Of a stretch of DNA of 64,000 bases, positions 44,682-53,560 are shown piece after piece (the stretch's first letter is position 1; each line of letters starts with the position of its first letter). The stretch lies in assembly GCF_012844305.1 (NCBI RefSeq), contig NZ_JABANE010000027.1:25386-89385 (forward strand). The letters run 5' to 3'. The notes under the pieces are model-generated. The model made no database searches, was not told the origin of the DNA, and worked only from the letters and a program-made list of their open reading frames with translations. Source of the DNA: Flammeovirga aprica JL-4. Lineage in GTDB: Bacteria > Bacteroidota > Bacteroidia > Cytophagales > Flammeovirgaceae. A program made the translations under genes and the position numbers.

Positions 44682-47339
44682 ATGAAAAACCTAATTTTAT
44701 GTCTATCCCTATTCTTTATATCAGCGGGAGTAACGGATAAAAAGCCAGACTATAAAAAGGCAAACTTACCCATAGAAACAAGGGTGAAAGATTTAGTGTC
44801 AAGAATGACATTAGAAGAAAAAATCCAGCAATTGGATATGTATTCCGGTGGAGACCTCACCAAAGAGGGGATATTGGAAGTAGAGAAAGTAAAACAAATA
44901 CTAGGGGATAAAAGCGTGGGGTCCATCCATGATTATTATCCTGAAAACGCAGCTTTATCCAATAAAGTCCAAAAGTATTTTGTAGAAGAAACTCGTTTAG
45001 GTATTCCAGTGCTTTTTATTGAAGAAGCATTGCACGGTTACCAAGGTAAAAAATCAACAGCTTTTCCTGTACCAATCGGAATGGGCAGTATGTGGGATGT
45101 CGAATTAATGGAGAAAATCGGTCATGCTGTTGGTAGAGAAACAAGATCAGTAGGTGTACATATGGTCCTTTCACCGGTATTGGGTATTGGTAGAGAGCCA
45201 CGTTGGGGCAGGGTGCAGGAAACCTATGGAGAAGATCCTTATTTAGCAGCAAGAAATGGAGTTGCCATTATCCAAGGTATGCAGGGCAATGATCTTACAA
45301 AAGACGATGCGATTGTAGCAGAGCCAAAACACTTTGGTGTACATAGTATTCCTGAAGGCGGAAGCAACACTTCCCCTGTTTACATTGGCGAAAGAGAAGC
45401 AAGAACGAACTTCTTATATGTTTTTGAAAAAGCATTTACGGAAGCTGAAGCATTAGGAGCCATGGCGGCTTACCATGAATGGGATGGTATTCCGGCGGCC
45501 GCTGATGAGTGGTTATTAAAAGATTTATTAAGGGAAGAATGGGGTTTTAAAGGAATGGTGATTTCAGATTTAGGTGCCATTGCTAAGCAACAAAACAGTC
45601 ACTTCACTGCTGCCACTCCAAAAGATGCCATCGCCAATTCTATTAGAGCTGGTTTGGATATGCAGTTCTATGATTACTCACATGAAGTATTTGAAACTTC
45701 CATTAAAGAAGCTTTGGAAGAGAAAACACTAAGTATGGAAGATATTGATAGAGCAGTATCAAGTGTATTGTATGTGAAATTCCGATTAGGCTTATTTGAA
45801 AATCCATACATCGACCCTTCATTAAAAGAACAACGTTATCATACTCAAGAGCACCAAGAATTAGCCTTAGAGTCAGCGCACAAATCCATTGTATTATTGC
45901 AAAACAACAAGCAGATCTTACCTTTTTCAGAGAACATTAAGAAGGTTGCAGTACTTGGTAAAATGGCTGATGAAGTGAATTTAGGAGGTTATTCTCCAAA
46001 AGAAGTAGAAGGAGTATCCATTGTAGAAGCCTTTCAAAATACAAATTACGATGTGACCTACGTGAATCCAAAATTACCTGCCAATGCGTTTGAACATATT
46101 GATCCAGAAGTTTTAGTATCAATGGATAACAAGCAAGGTGGATTGACAAGACAATTCTTTAATACACCTGACCTAACAGGTGAAGCAGTAGTGACAGAAG
46201 TAACATCTGAATTGATCAGAAATTGGCATAACCTAAGTCCTGCGGCAGGTGTTAGTGCATCTAATTACTCTACGAAATACGAAGGCTATATCGTTCCGAA
46301 ATACTCAGGTGATTATACTTTCGCTTTGGTCGCTGATGATTTAGGAAGAATGTACTTCGGAGATGAATTATTGATTGACTGCTGGAATGAAGAGTCATGG
46401 AATGTCACTCGAACACGTACGATCAGATTAGAAAAAGGGGAGCAATACAAAATCAGAATTGAGCATGCAGGTTTGGAAGGTTCTAATGGAATCGGGTTGC
46501 GTTGGCAAGTGAAGCCAGACCTTGAAGTCAGTAAATTCTCTATGTATGAAGAAGCTGTTGAAGTGGCTTCGGAATCAAATGTAGCGGTTATTGTAGTGGG
46601 AGAATCTTTGGAAGAATCTGGTGAAGGTCTTGATAAAGTAAGTTTGCGATTAAGCACCTACCATAAAGGATTGATTGATGCAGTGCATGAAACAGGAACG
46701 CCAATAGTGTTGGTACTTCAAAATGGCCGCCCAATGGTACTGACAGAAGAAGTGAATCAAGCCACAGCGATCTTGGAAACATGGTATGCTGGTGAATTAA
46801 GCGGGCAGGGAACTGTAGATATCCTTACAGGAAAAGTAAATCCTTCTGCAAAACTTCCAATCACTTTCCCAAGAAGTGAAGGACAGCTTCCATTGTATTA
46901 CAATCACAAAAGGTCATCATCTCATCATTACGTAGATGAAGCCAGCACGCCACTATTTGCCTTTGGTCACGGACTTAACTATAGTTCATTTGAATACAAA
47001 GACCTTTCGTTAGCAAAAACTCAAATAACAAAAGACGAAAACCTTTTGGTGAGCGTAAAAGTAAAAAACACTTCAGCGGTAGACGGTACAGAAATCGCAC
47101 AACTTTATATCCAAGATATAGTGAGTTCAGTAGCCACACCAATAATGCAGCTTAGAGGATTTAAAAGAATAAACCTCAAAGCAGGACAGGAAAAAACGAT
47201 TGAGTTCATTCTTACGCCAGACGATCTAAGTTTGTGGAACAGACAAATGAAACGAGTGGTAGAAGAAGGTACTTTCAAAGTAATGATCGGTGCCGCTTCT
47301 GATGATATCCGATTGGAAACTTCTTTTGAAGTGAAATAA
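44682..47339 (+). CDS. GH3 glycoside hydrolase with inserted PA14 domain
   Basis: 885 residues with a signal-like N-terminus (MKNLILCLSLFFISAGV). The GH3 barrel starts at VSRMTLEEKIQQLD; EPKHFGVHSIPEGG holds the Lys-His pair and KGMVISDLGAI near residue 295 the nucleophile Asp. The second domain contains a PA14 insert at about 480-615 (YEGYIVPKYSGDYTFALVADD), then VGESLEESGEGLD, and an Fn3-like end (GTFKVMIGAASDDIRL). PA14-bearing GH3 enzymes act on beta-glucosides or xylosides. The link to the mannan genes is by position only. Confidence 0.9.
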   Translation: MKNLILCLSLFFISAGVTDKKPDYKKANLPIETRVKDLVSRMTLEEKIQQLDMYSGGDLTKEGILEVEKVKQILGDKSVGSIHDYYPENAALSNKVQKYFVEETRLGIPVLFIEEALHGYQGKKSTAFPVPIGMGSMWDVELMEKIGHAVGRETRSVGVHMVLSPVLGIGREPRWGRVQETYGEDPYLAARNGVAIIQGMQGNDLTKDDAIVAEPKHFGVHSIPEGGSNTSPVYIGEREARTNFLYVFEKAFTEAEALGAMAAYHEWDGIPAAADEWLLKDLLREEWGFKGMVISDLGAIAKQQNSHFTAATPKDAIANSIRAGLDMQFYDYSHEVFETSIKEALEEKTLSMEDIDRAVSSVLYVKFRLGLFENPYIDPSLKEQRYHTQEHQELALESAHKSIVLLQNNKQILPFSENIKKVAVLGKMADEVNLGGYSPKEVEGVSIVEAFQNTNYDVTYVNPKLPANAFEHIDPEVLVSMDNKQGGLTRQFFNTPDLTGEAVVTEVTSELIRNWHNLSPAAGVSASNYSTKYEGYIVPKYSGDYTFALVADDLGRMYFGDELLIDCWNEESWNVTRTRTIRLEKGEQYKIRIEHAGLEGSNGIGLRWQVKPDLEVSKFSMYEEAVEVASESNVAVIVVGESLEESGEGLDKVSLRLSTYHKGLIDAVHETGTPIVLVLQNGRPMVLTEEVNQATAILETWYAGELSGQGTVDILTGKVNPSAKLPITFPRSEGQLPLYYNHKRSSSHHYVDEASTPLFAFGHGLNYSSFEYKDLSLAKTQITKDENLLVSVKVKNTSAVDGTEIAQLYIQDIVSSVATPIMQLRGFKRINLKAGQEKTIEFILTPDDLSLWNRQMKRVVEEGTFKVMIGAASDDIRLETSFEVK

Positions 47340-47372
47340 ATACGAAGCAGTAATATAACGTACACAACTTTT

Positions 47373-47525
47373 ATAGAAATCAGGAGATTTCTAGTGATCA
47401 TTAGGTACGGATGACGCTGTCGCTTAACATCCGCACCAGTGGTTCTGATTCTTACCTAGCGCAAATGTTAAGCGATAGCGTCATTTGTGCTGGACAGATC
47501 ATAAGAAGTCTCTGACTTCTAGTTC
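47373..47525. repeat. TAGAAATC/GACGCT repeat, copy 2, with mirrored halves
   Basis: The left half TAGAAATCAGGAGATTTCTA, TGATC, GGATGACGCTGTCGCTTAAC is mirrored by the right half (GTTAAGCGATAGCGTCATTT, then CAGATCATAAGAAGTC). The two arms are about 50 bp each and inverted. The left part matches 37401-37470. Confidence 0.72.
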
Positions 47526-47615
47526 AAACACTACACATGTTAGCTTAAAAAAGTTAATATCGAATAAGTTTGATATATGGTGAGTAGCTTGATGCTCAAA
47601 TGAAATGTGAAAATC

Positions 47616-47655
47616 AAACAGAACCTCAAGGTAACCTATCTTGAGGTTTTGTTTT
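47616..47655 (+). terminator. Terminator-like hairpin
   Basis: AACCTCAAG / CTTGAGGTT with a 9-nt loop and then TTGTTTTA. It may end the GH3 transcript or a short unit before it. Confidence 0.65.
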
Positions 47656-47657
47656 AT

Positions 47658-47814
47658 GATGGTTCGTGAACCATAAGGCATTGTGGCTCTACATAGCGGT
47701 ATCTTTCCGATTTAAGTATCGCATTGATTGAAAGAGGTTTTGTAGGGATGTTGCATTGCAACGTCCACCGAGCCACTATAAAAACCACTTAACGACCCAC
47801 AATAAGAACCATTT
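47658..47814. repeat. Composite repeat copy with GCATTGCAACG core
   Basis: Left end ATGGTTCGTG, right end AAGAACCAT, with the core GATGTTGCATTGCAACGTC at 47747-47765. The right half, reverse-complemented (GTGGTTTTTATAGTGGCTC), matches 54510-54535, showing that copies sit in both orientations. Confidence 0.72.
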
Positions 47815-47824
47815 TCTTATTTAG

Positions 47825-48023
47825 ATCGAAAATGAAATACGAATTTAATATCTGTGTTGTTTTGTGTTATGCATAATTTAATTAAATTCACACAACTTTT
47901 ACAAAAACTAAAACAGCAAGCAAACTTATATTGAATTTTAGCTAAAGATTTGGTGGGTTAGTGTAAGAGTTATAACTAATTATGAATCAAAACTATTGTA
48001 CAAAAACAACTACAATGTGACAG
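47825..48023 (+). repeat. Duplicated upstream region, copy 1
   Basis: About 200 bp shared with 49670-49868: TTTTGTGTTATGCATAA, then AAACAGCAAGCAAACTTA, then TTGGTG and TATTGT blocks in the same order, by eye about 70 percent similar. Each copy precedes a lipoprotein-type gene, so it may carry a promoter or leader. Confidence 0.6.
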
Positions 48024-48105
48024 GTTGTACAAAATGAATATTGTGCAAAGTGGAAATGAAAGCAGGTTATTATCATAGCCTATACAAACGTAAATATTTA
48101 AGAAA

Positions 48106-49167
48106 ATGAAACAAACTTTTCTAATTGTCATTGGACTAATGCTCTTTTCTTGTTCTAAAGAAAAAACACAAAACGAAAAACTAATTGATTTGCTTGGGGT
48201 TATGCCCGAAAAGCCTGAATTACAAATCGATACCTTAGAAACGGTAAAGCTAGAAAATGGAACCAGGTATAAAATTAGCTATCTGAGTGAACCTGCCGGA
48301 GGTGTTTTTGATGAACCTGAGGACAGAATCAAAGCTTATCTCTTTGTCCCCAATGGAGCTGAAAATAAAAAACTGCCAGCAATGATTGCCATTCATCAAG
48401 ACGGTGGCAGTTCACACATCGGAAAACTTGAAACGGCAGGTCTTGCAGGACAAGAAGATATGCATTACGGTAAAGAACTCTTTGACAGAGGCTATGTTGT
48501 AATTTGTCCAGATCGATTAAACCATGCAGAAAGAAGAAGAATACATGAATCTGACACACTAGAAGTGAATGCCGACAGAGATATGAAACTATTTGAATTT
48601 TGGGGAGCACAACTTTTGCTGAAAGGACGTTCTGTTCCAGGCAAAATGGCTTACGATTTATCAAGAGCAACAGATGTTTTATACACTATGGATTGCGTTG
48701 ACAAAAGTAAAATTGGAGCAATCGGTCACTCAGGCGGAGGTGTTGCCTTATTATACTTTATGGCCTACGATGAAAGAGTCAAACTAGGTGTTTCTTCATG
48801 TGGTTTAGTAGAGTTTTTAGATTACTTTGATCAAAACAGTGCCCAACGACCACCTGCAGCTATCGTTATCCCTGGACTAGCAGAAGCAGGAGGTGATGTT
48901 GCCTATTTATCAAGTATTTCACCACGACCAATGTTGTTAACAAGAGGTAAAAGTGAGTATGGTAAATGGAATGATATGCAGATTGAGTACAGTAAAAGAC
49001 ATGTAGCCTCAACAGAAAAAATGGTTGCACAAGCAAAGACCACCAACAGTGAGAAAGGAGTTGAAAATAACATAGAAGTAATTTACTTTGATGAAAATAA
49101 TGGACAGCATTCTTTCCCTCCAAAAGTAAAAGAAGAAGTTTTTAACTGGATTGATAACAAAATATAA
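48106..49167 (+). CDS. Alpha/beta hydrolase lipoprotein (dienelactone-hydrolase/esterase-like)
   Basis: 353 residues. Lipoprotein signal MKQTFLIVIGLMLFSC with the lipobox Cys at 16. Hydrolase motifs: IAIHQDGGSSHIGK (oxyanion loop), nucleophile Ser in IGAIGHSGGGVALL near residue 208, and a His in NNGQHSFPP near the end. The acid is probably in the SISPRPMLLTRG region. It could be a carbohydrate esterase or other esterase anchored in the envelope. It is preceded by one of the two duplicated upstream regions. Confidence 0.82.
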   Translation: MKQTFLIVIGLMLFSCSKEKTQNEKLIDLLGVMPEKPELQIDTLETVKLENGTRYKISYLSEPAGGVFDEPEDRIKAYLFVPNGAENKKLPAMIAIHQDGGSSHIGKLETAGLAGQEDMHYGKELFDRGYVVICPDRLNHAERRRIHESDTLEVNADRDMKLFEFWGAQLLLKGRSVPGKMAYDLSRATDVLYTMDCVDKSKIGAIGHSGGGVALLYFMAYDERVKLGVSSCGLVEFLDYFDQNSAQRPPAAIVIPGLAEAGGDVAYLSSISPRPMLLTRGKSEYGKWNDMQIEYSKRHVASTEKMVAQAKTTNSEKGVENNIEVIYFDENNGQHSFPPKVKEEVFNWIDNKI

Positions 49168-49192
49168 GCACCAAGACAAAGGTAATCGAGTG

Positions 49193-49331
49193 TTTCGTGC
49201 ACCATAGTTAAAACTATGGGCAGGTGAAACAGTAACCTAACCAAGACTAAAGTCTTGAAGGTTGAAAACGGAGGCAATACTTCAGTATTGTCGGAGTCAA
49301 TATCAACAGCCCATGACTTGAAGTCATGGGC
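49193..49331. repeat. Multi-hairpin REP-like element, copy 2
   Basis: Same four-hairpin order as 4394-4532: CCATAGTTAAAACTATGG, AAGACTAAAGTCTT, CAATACTTCAGTATTGTC and CCCATGACTTGAAGTCATGGG. A lone unit CCCATAATTTCAATTATGGG lies at 49471-49490. Several stems differ between copies at paired bases, which keeps the pairing. The 89-codon frame crossing this element is unlikely to be a gene. Confidence 0.8.
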
Positions 49332-49669
49332 TTATGGGAAGCTATTTCATTTTTCAACTTTCATTATAAACTTGATATGTCTCAAGGATTTACAGTTTTT
49401 ATATCTATTTAGATACGAATACGTCAAATATTATAATCAAATGTTGATCAATGAGTTATCTTTCCAAAAGCCCATAATTTCAATTATGGGTCTACGAAAT
49501 ACCCGTTTACTTTTGTCGCAGTAATTAAAAGCAAATAACTAGGTTGATTAATAATGTAATAGTTCGTAGAGTCTACCATCAGGTGTCACTGCGAGCTTAA
49601 GGGTAAAACTTATATCAATACAGTTTTTTTAATTATCTATTCCAAAACGAAATTGCATTTACCCTCGGA

Positions 49670-49868
49670 TTGAAAACGAATTACAAATTTCATGTTTGTT
49701 TTATTTTGTGTTGTGCATAAATTATTTAAATTCAAGCATCTCTTACAGAACAACTAAAACAGCAAGCAAACTTACTTTGACATTGAGCAAACTCTTGGTG
49801 TGTAAGCGTAAGGGATTTTTTTATTAATGGATGAACGCTATTGTGTGACAAAAAATGTGATGTGACAT
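49670..49868 (+). repeat. Duplicated upstream region, copy 2
   Basis: Partner of 47825-48023; shares GTGTTGTGCATAAATTATTT and AAACAGCAAGCAAACTTA and ends 24 bp before the lipoprotein ATG at 49893. The remaining sequence between 49500 and 49670 shows nothing recognisable. Confidence 0.6.
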
Positions 49869-49892
49869 GATAGTATTAACTAAACAACAAAT

Positions 49893-50327
49893 ATGAAAAC
49901 TAAATTACTGATCACTCTTATCTTTTTTGGCTTCTTCTCTTGTTCCACAACCAAGAACGTATCCAAGTATACTAAACAAACATTGTTAGACGATAACACT
50001 TTCGTGGTTACAGGAATTTCTTCAGACCCTTCCTATGGATTCTCTCCCCAAAAACCGATTGAGGTTGGTAGCGAAGGTAGCGGACCTAAAAATGAAAGAA
50101 GATATTTAAATGCTCTTACTGGCCCTAACGGTGAAGCGATATCATATTATAGAGCTGGAAGTTGTTGCCCAATTAAAAGTGATATGGCTCTTTTTGGTGA
50201 TAAAGTTATGCTTGATAATTATAGAGTGACTTGGGAAGGCTCTAAGGACACTGTTTCAATTTACATAAACATGTATGATTCAGGTGAACTTATGGCACCT
50301 AAAGGATTTGGAATCAAGAAAAACTAA
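49893..50327 (+). CDS. Small lipoprotein of a family often labelled KDO8P aldolase-like
   Basis: 144 residues with a lipoprotein signal (MKTKLLITLIFFGFFSC). The mature part has conserved-looking blocks VGSEGSGPKNERRYLNALTG and YYRAGSCCPIKSDMAL followed by LDNYRVTWEG. I recall similar Bacteroidota lipoproteins misnamed 2-dehydro-3-deoxyphosphooctonate aldolase; the protein is far too short for that enzyme and has no barrel. The paired Cys suggest a disulfide or metal site. Function unknown. Confidence 0.72.
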   Translation: MKTKLLITLIFFGFFSCSTTKNVSKYTKQTLLDDNTFVVTGISSDPSYGFSPQKPIEVGSEGSGPKNERRYLNALTGPNGEAISYYRAGSCCPIKSDMALFGDKVMLDNYRVTWEGSKDTVSIYINMYDSGELMAPKGFGIKKN

Positions 50328-50643
50328 TGTCTTCAATCTAAATTTCATTGAAACTCAGTATAGCTAAGCTAAATCGTAGTAATAAAGAATGACTCCTAAG
50401 TATTCATAGACAGAATTAGCTACAATATCAGATAAACGTCAAAAACGGAGTGTATCCGTTCAAGTGTTTATTGATCATGCTATCTTTAAGTACTACAATA
50501 GATACCTCTAAATTTGAAAAAATTAATCAGTATTATGAGAACTTTTAAAAACAGTAAAATGTAATCCTTAGCGTCCAAAGTTGAATTTAGAATTCAAGCA
50601 ATCGAAAAGAGTGAAAGCAAATCATTTAAATTAATACAGTAAA
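50328..50643. other. Intergenic region, nothing recognised
   Basis: About 316 AT-rich bases between the small lipoprotein and the phosphoesterase gene. Only weak short repeats were seen (AAACGTCAAAAACGGAG); no gene, hairpin terminator or promoter match. Confidence 0.5.
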
Positions 50644-51207
50644 ATGAGTAAAATATTTTTTACATCAGACCACCACTTTGGACATAAAAATATAATCAAA
50701 TTTTCTGAACGTCCTTTTAAAGATGTTCATGAAATGGATGAAATATTAATCCAAAGATGGAATGAGAAAGTAAATCCAGAAGATGAAGTTTATCACTTAG
50801 GTGATGTTGGACTTTCTTCTTCAGGAAAACTAAGGAAAATTCTTGACAGACTAAATGGGAAAATTTATCTGATTAATGGAAATCACGAAAAATCAGCCCA
50901 ATCTTGTCACTCAAGATTTGAATGGATAAAAGATTATTATGAGCTCACCATTAAAGATGATGAATTCGAGAGAGGCGAACAATTAATAGTCCTCTTTCAT
51001 TATGCTATGAGAGAGTGGAACGCTTCGCATTGGGGTACATATCACTTGTATGGCCATTCTCATGGAACATTATCTGATGATCCAACTTCACTTTCATTTG
51101 ACATTGGAGTTGATTGTCATAATTTTTATCCGCTATCGTATGAGGAGGTTAAAGCAATTATGAAAACTAAAAGCTGGAAACCGCCATTTGAAAAGGAAAA
51201 TAGATAA
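50644..51207 (+). CDS. Calcineurin-like metallophosphoesterase
   Basis: 187 residues. All core metal motifs are present: FFTSDHHFGHKNII (D-x-H), VYHLGDVGL (G-D), LINGNHEK (G-N-H-E), LFHYAMREW (H) and LYGHSHG (G-H-x-H). The short length and HFGH start match small phosphoesterases common in phages and accessory regions. It probably hydrolyses a phosphodiester or monoester in the cytoplasm. It is isolated from other genes and followed by a long hairpin. Confidence 0.9.
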   Translation: MSKIFFTSDHHFGHKNIIKFSERPFKDVHEMDEILIQRWNEKVNPEDEVYHLGDVGLSSSGKLRKILDRLNGKIYLINGNHEKSAQSCHSRFEWIKDYYELTIKDDEFERGEQLIVLFHYAMREWNASHWGTYHLYGHSHGTLSDDPTSLSFDIGVDCHNFYPLSYEEVKAIMKTKSWKPPFEKENR

Positions 51208-51249
51208 AAATGCCTCATAATATTTGGGTTTAATTTAACCTAAAACCAA

Positions 51250-51304
51250 TCACTGTTCCTAGAGGTAAGTTAGATGTCATCTATCTCTATGAACAGTGTT
51301 TTGC
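51250..51304 (+). terminator. Long imperfect hairpin after the phosphoesterase gene
   Basis: CACTGTTCCTAGAGGTAAG then TTAGATG is mirrored by CATCTATCTCTATGAACAGTG and followed by TTTTG. It is a likely transcription terminator. Confidence 0.6.
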
Positions 51305-51446
51305 ATAAGTATGACCCATAGATATTAAAGTTGATTTAAAGCAAAAGGCTAGGTAATACTATTTAAAATGCATTAAAACACATTTAAATTAAATGTTATA
51401 AGCAACTATGGAAACGAGGAAAATTTATATAAACTTTTCAAGACTA

Positions 51447-51860
51447 ATGAATAAAAGTATCCTATTTTATGGCTTGTTGCTCCTTTTATTTTCATCATGT
51501 AAAGAGGGATGTCAAGATTGTGTGGGGGATGGAAATTATCCAACAAAAGCCATTGTATTCTACATTAATGACACAGATGATTGGATCATTTCAGAATCAG
51601 TTTGTGATCGAGATATTGCGGCAGGTGACACTTTGATCATTACTTTTGATGATGTTTTAGGTGTTAAACCTAGTGTAGATGCTTTTCCTACAAGTGTTTT
51701 TTATTGTAGTAAAATGCAATATAAAGAGGGGTTGACATGTGAAGATGGTATAAATAATATTCAGTTTTATGAAGATAGAAAGGAGGTAGAGCCTTTGGTT
51801 TTTGAATTTACTTTTAGGTTTACCGAAGAGAAGAAAATGCAATCTGAAGTTTGTGATTAA
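51447..51860 (+). CDS. Hypothetical lipoprotein
   Basis: 137 residues from the ATG at 51447, giving a lipoprotein signal (MNKSILFYGLLLLLFSSC, Cys 18); the earlier ATG at 51408 adds a polar stretch. The mature part is Cys-rich at its start (KEGCQDCVGDGNYP) and then beta-rich (YINDTDDWIISESVCDRDI, VFEFTFRFTEE). No known domain. Its last 59 bp overlap another open frame that continues to 52062. Confidence 0.65.
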   Translation: MNKSILFYGLLLLLFSSCKEGCQDCVGDGNYPTKAIVFYINDTDDWIISESVCDRDIAAGDTLIITFDDVLGVKPSVDAFPTSVFYCSKMQYKEGLTCEDGINNIQFYEDRKEVEPLVFEFTFRFTEEKKMQSEVCD

Positions 51861-52062
51861 TACTCATCTGCTTGGAAATATTGAACTGAATAATATTTTT
51901 GATGTTGATGGGTATGCCTATCTGAAAAGTATTGAAGAAATTGAAACTTACTTTGATGAAGAAATTCACACAAGGATTGAGAAAACAAAAAATGCAGATA
52001 AATTCCCAATCTTAGGTTTTATGTCAAAAAATTTACTCTCCATTGAAGCCATCAAATTATAG
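51802..52062 (+). CDS. Doubtful 86-codon frame overlapping the lipoprotein end
   Basis: Frame starting inside the lipoprotein gene; the distinctive part lies after it (INTHLLGNIELNNIFDVDGY, YLKSIEEIETYFDEEIH). It could be a small gene, or a remnant of a longer one whose 5' end was lost. The codon usage after 51860 looks coding (acidic, ordinary), but the start is unconvincing. Confidence 0.3.
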   Translation: MNLLLGLPKRRKCNLKFVINTHLLGNIELNNIFDVDGYAYLKSIEEIETYFDEEIHTRIEKTKNADKFPILGFMSKNLLSIEAIKL

Positions 52063-52163
52063 CAATGACTAGTAAAGCAAGCTACTTATGTAGATATTAA
52101 ATTCAGCATAGAGAGGATAGTTAGTTCTAACAAGAATTTATATTTAGAAAAGAAGAAATAATT

Positions 52164-52676
52164 ATGGAAATAGAAATTGTAAAAGGAGATATAACTGCAA
52201 TAGAAATAGATGTGATAGTCAATGCTGCGAATACATCTTTATTGGGTGGCGGTGGAGTAGATGGAGCTATTCACAGAAAAGGAGGGAAAGAGATCTTAGA
52301 AGATTGTATGAAAATAAGAAACCGCCAAGGTGGTTGTAAAGTAGGAGAAGCCGTAATAACTAATTCTGGTAAGTTGCCTTCTAAAAAAGTAATTCATACT
52401 GTAGGGCCACGTTGGAACTCAGGAAATTCAAATGAAGAATTAAAGTTGCAAATGTGTTATGAGAACAGTTTGAGGTTAGCAGAAAAGGAAGATCTAAAAA
52501 GTATTGCTTTTCCAAATATTAGCACAGGCATTTATAAATTCCCAAAGGATAAAGCTGCTCAAATCGCTTTAGAAACTGTCAATAAGTGGAATAGTGAGAA
52601 AATAGAGAAAGTAGTTTTTGTTTGTTTTGATGAAGAGAATTATAAGATCTATAAAAACTTAGAAGAAAAGCTGTAG
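52164..52676 (+). CDS. Macro-domain ADP-ribose hydrolase/O-acetyl-ADP-ribose deacetylase
   Basis: 170 residues forming one macro domain. Motifs: [20 protein letters not shown], the glycine loop [42 protein letters not shown] and [12 protein letters not shown]. These match the YmdB/MacroD-type hydrolases that remove ADP-ribose or O-acetyl groups. The gene is isolated, with no ADP-ribosyltransferase seen nearby. Cytoplasmic. Confidence 0.93.
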   Translation: MEIEIVKGDITAIEIDVIVNAANTSLLGGGGVDGAIHRKGGKEILEDCMKIRNRQGGCKVGEAVITNSGKLPSKKVIHTVGPRWNSGNSNEELKLQMCYENSLRLAEKEDLKSIAFPNISTGIYKFPKDKAAQIALETVNKWNSEKIEKVVFVCFDEENYKIYKNLEEKL

Positions 52677-52892
52677 ACAGTAATACAGTTACAAATATCA
52701 ACACATTGATAATTAGTTTTTTTCTTTTCTGCAGAATGTTTCTTTATCCCTTCAATATGTATATCCAATCGGGTTTTACTGTTTGTAAATTTGTTTTATC
52801 AGGTATTGTTTTTCAGGAAATGGTTTAGCGATAGAATATTTGATAAACAAATTATGAACATGGTCAAGAGCATGACTAAAAAAGTATAAATC

Positions 52893-53555
52893 ATGAAAGT
52901 TATTATCACAGGATCTACCGGAATGGTGGGCAAAGGAACGTTACTGGAGTGTTTGGAAAGCTCGAGGGTCGATGAGGTGCTAGTCGTCAATCGTACTTCG
53001 ATCAATATGACACATCCAAAACTGAAGGAAATTCTATTGAATGACCTTCATCAAATTGCAACAGTCAAAGATCAACTCATTGGATATGATGCATGTTTCT
53101 ACTGCATGGGTATTTCAGCGCTAGGATTAAGTGAAGAAACTTACACTCATATCACTTATGATATTACCAAAGCATTTGTTGACACTCTATATGATGTAAA
53201 TCCAAATATGGTATTCAACTATGTTTCAGGGATCAGAACCGACAGTAGTGAAAAAGGAAATACTATGTGGGCAAGAGTGAAGGGTAAAACTGAAAATGCC
53301 GTATTGAATAAAGGGTTCAAAGATGCTTATGCCGTACGGTTAGGTACAATTCTTCCAGAAAAAGGAATTCAGTCCAAAACCAAGTGGTATAACACTTTTT
53401 ATATGCTGACAAAACCATTATACCCATTATTTAAAAGATCTTCCAATATTACAACAACCACTCGTTTTGGTCAGGCCATGATCAGTTCTGTATTGCATCC
53501 TAGAGAAAAGAAATATCTTTATAATAAAGATTTAAATGAACTGGCAAACGCATAG
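52893..53555 (+). CDS. NAD(P)-binding epimerase-like oxidoreductase
   Basis: 220 residues with an N-terminal Rossmann motif (VIITGSTGMVGKGTLLE) and the atypical-SDR segment CFYCMGISALGLSEE, followed by VFNYVSGIRTD and ARVKGKTENAVL. The Tyr-x-x-x-Lys catalytic pair is not clear, as in NmrA/HSCARG-like sensors. It ends 5 bp before an AraC regulator, with which it forms an operon. A redox sensor or reductase role is inferred. Confidence 0.82.
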   Translation: MKVIITGSTGMVGKGTLLECLESSRVDEVLVVNRTSINMTHPKLKEILLNDLHQIATVKDQLIGYDACFYCMGISALGLSEETYTHITYDITKAFVDTLYDVNPNMVFNYVSGIRTDSSEKGNTMWARVKGKTENAVLNKGFKDAYAVRLGTILPEKGIQSKTKWYNTFYMLTKPLYPLFKRSSNITTTTRFGQAMISSVLHPREKKYLYNKDLNELANA

Positions 53556-53560
53556 TTAAT

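Noticed and set aside
49255..49524. 89-codon plus-strand frame after the hydrolase gene
   Set aside because: It starts inside the REP-like hairpin array and runs through a second hairpin; composition is not protein-like and there is no domain.
47825..49868. Possible integron attC sites in the duplicated upstream regions
   Set aside because: GTTATGC-like ends are present, but the paired R and L boxes and folding expected of attC are not, and no integrase gene is in the window.
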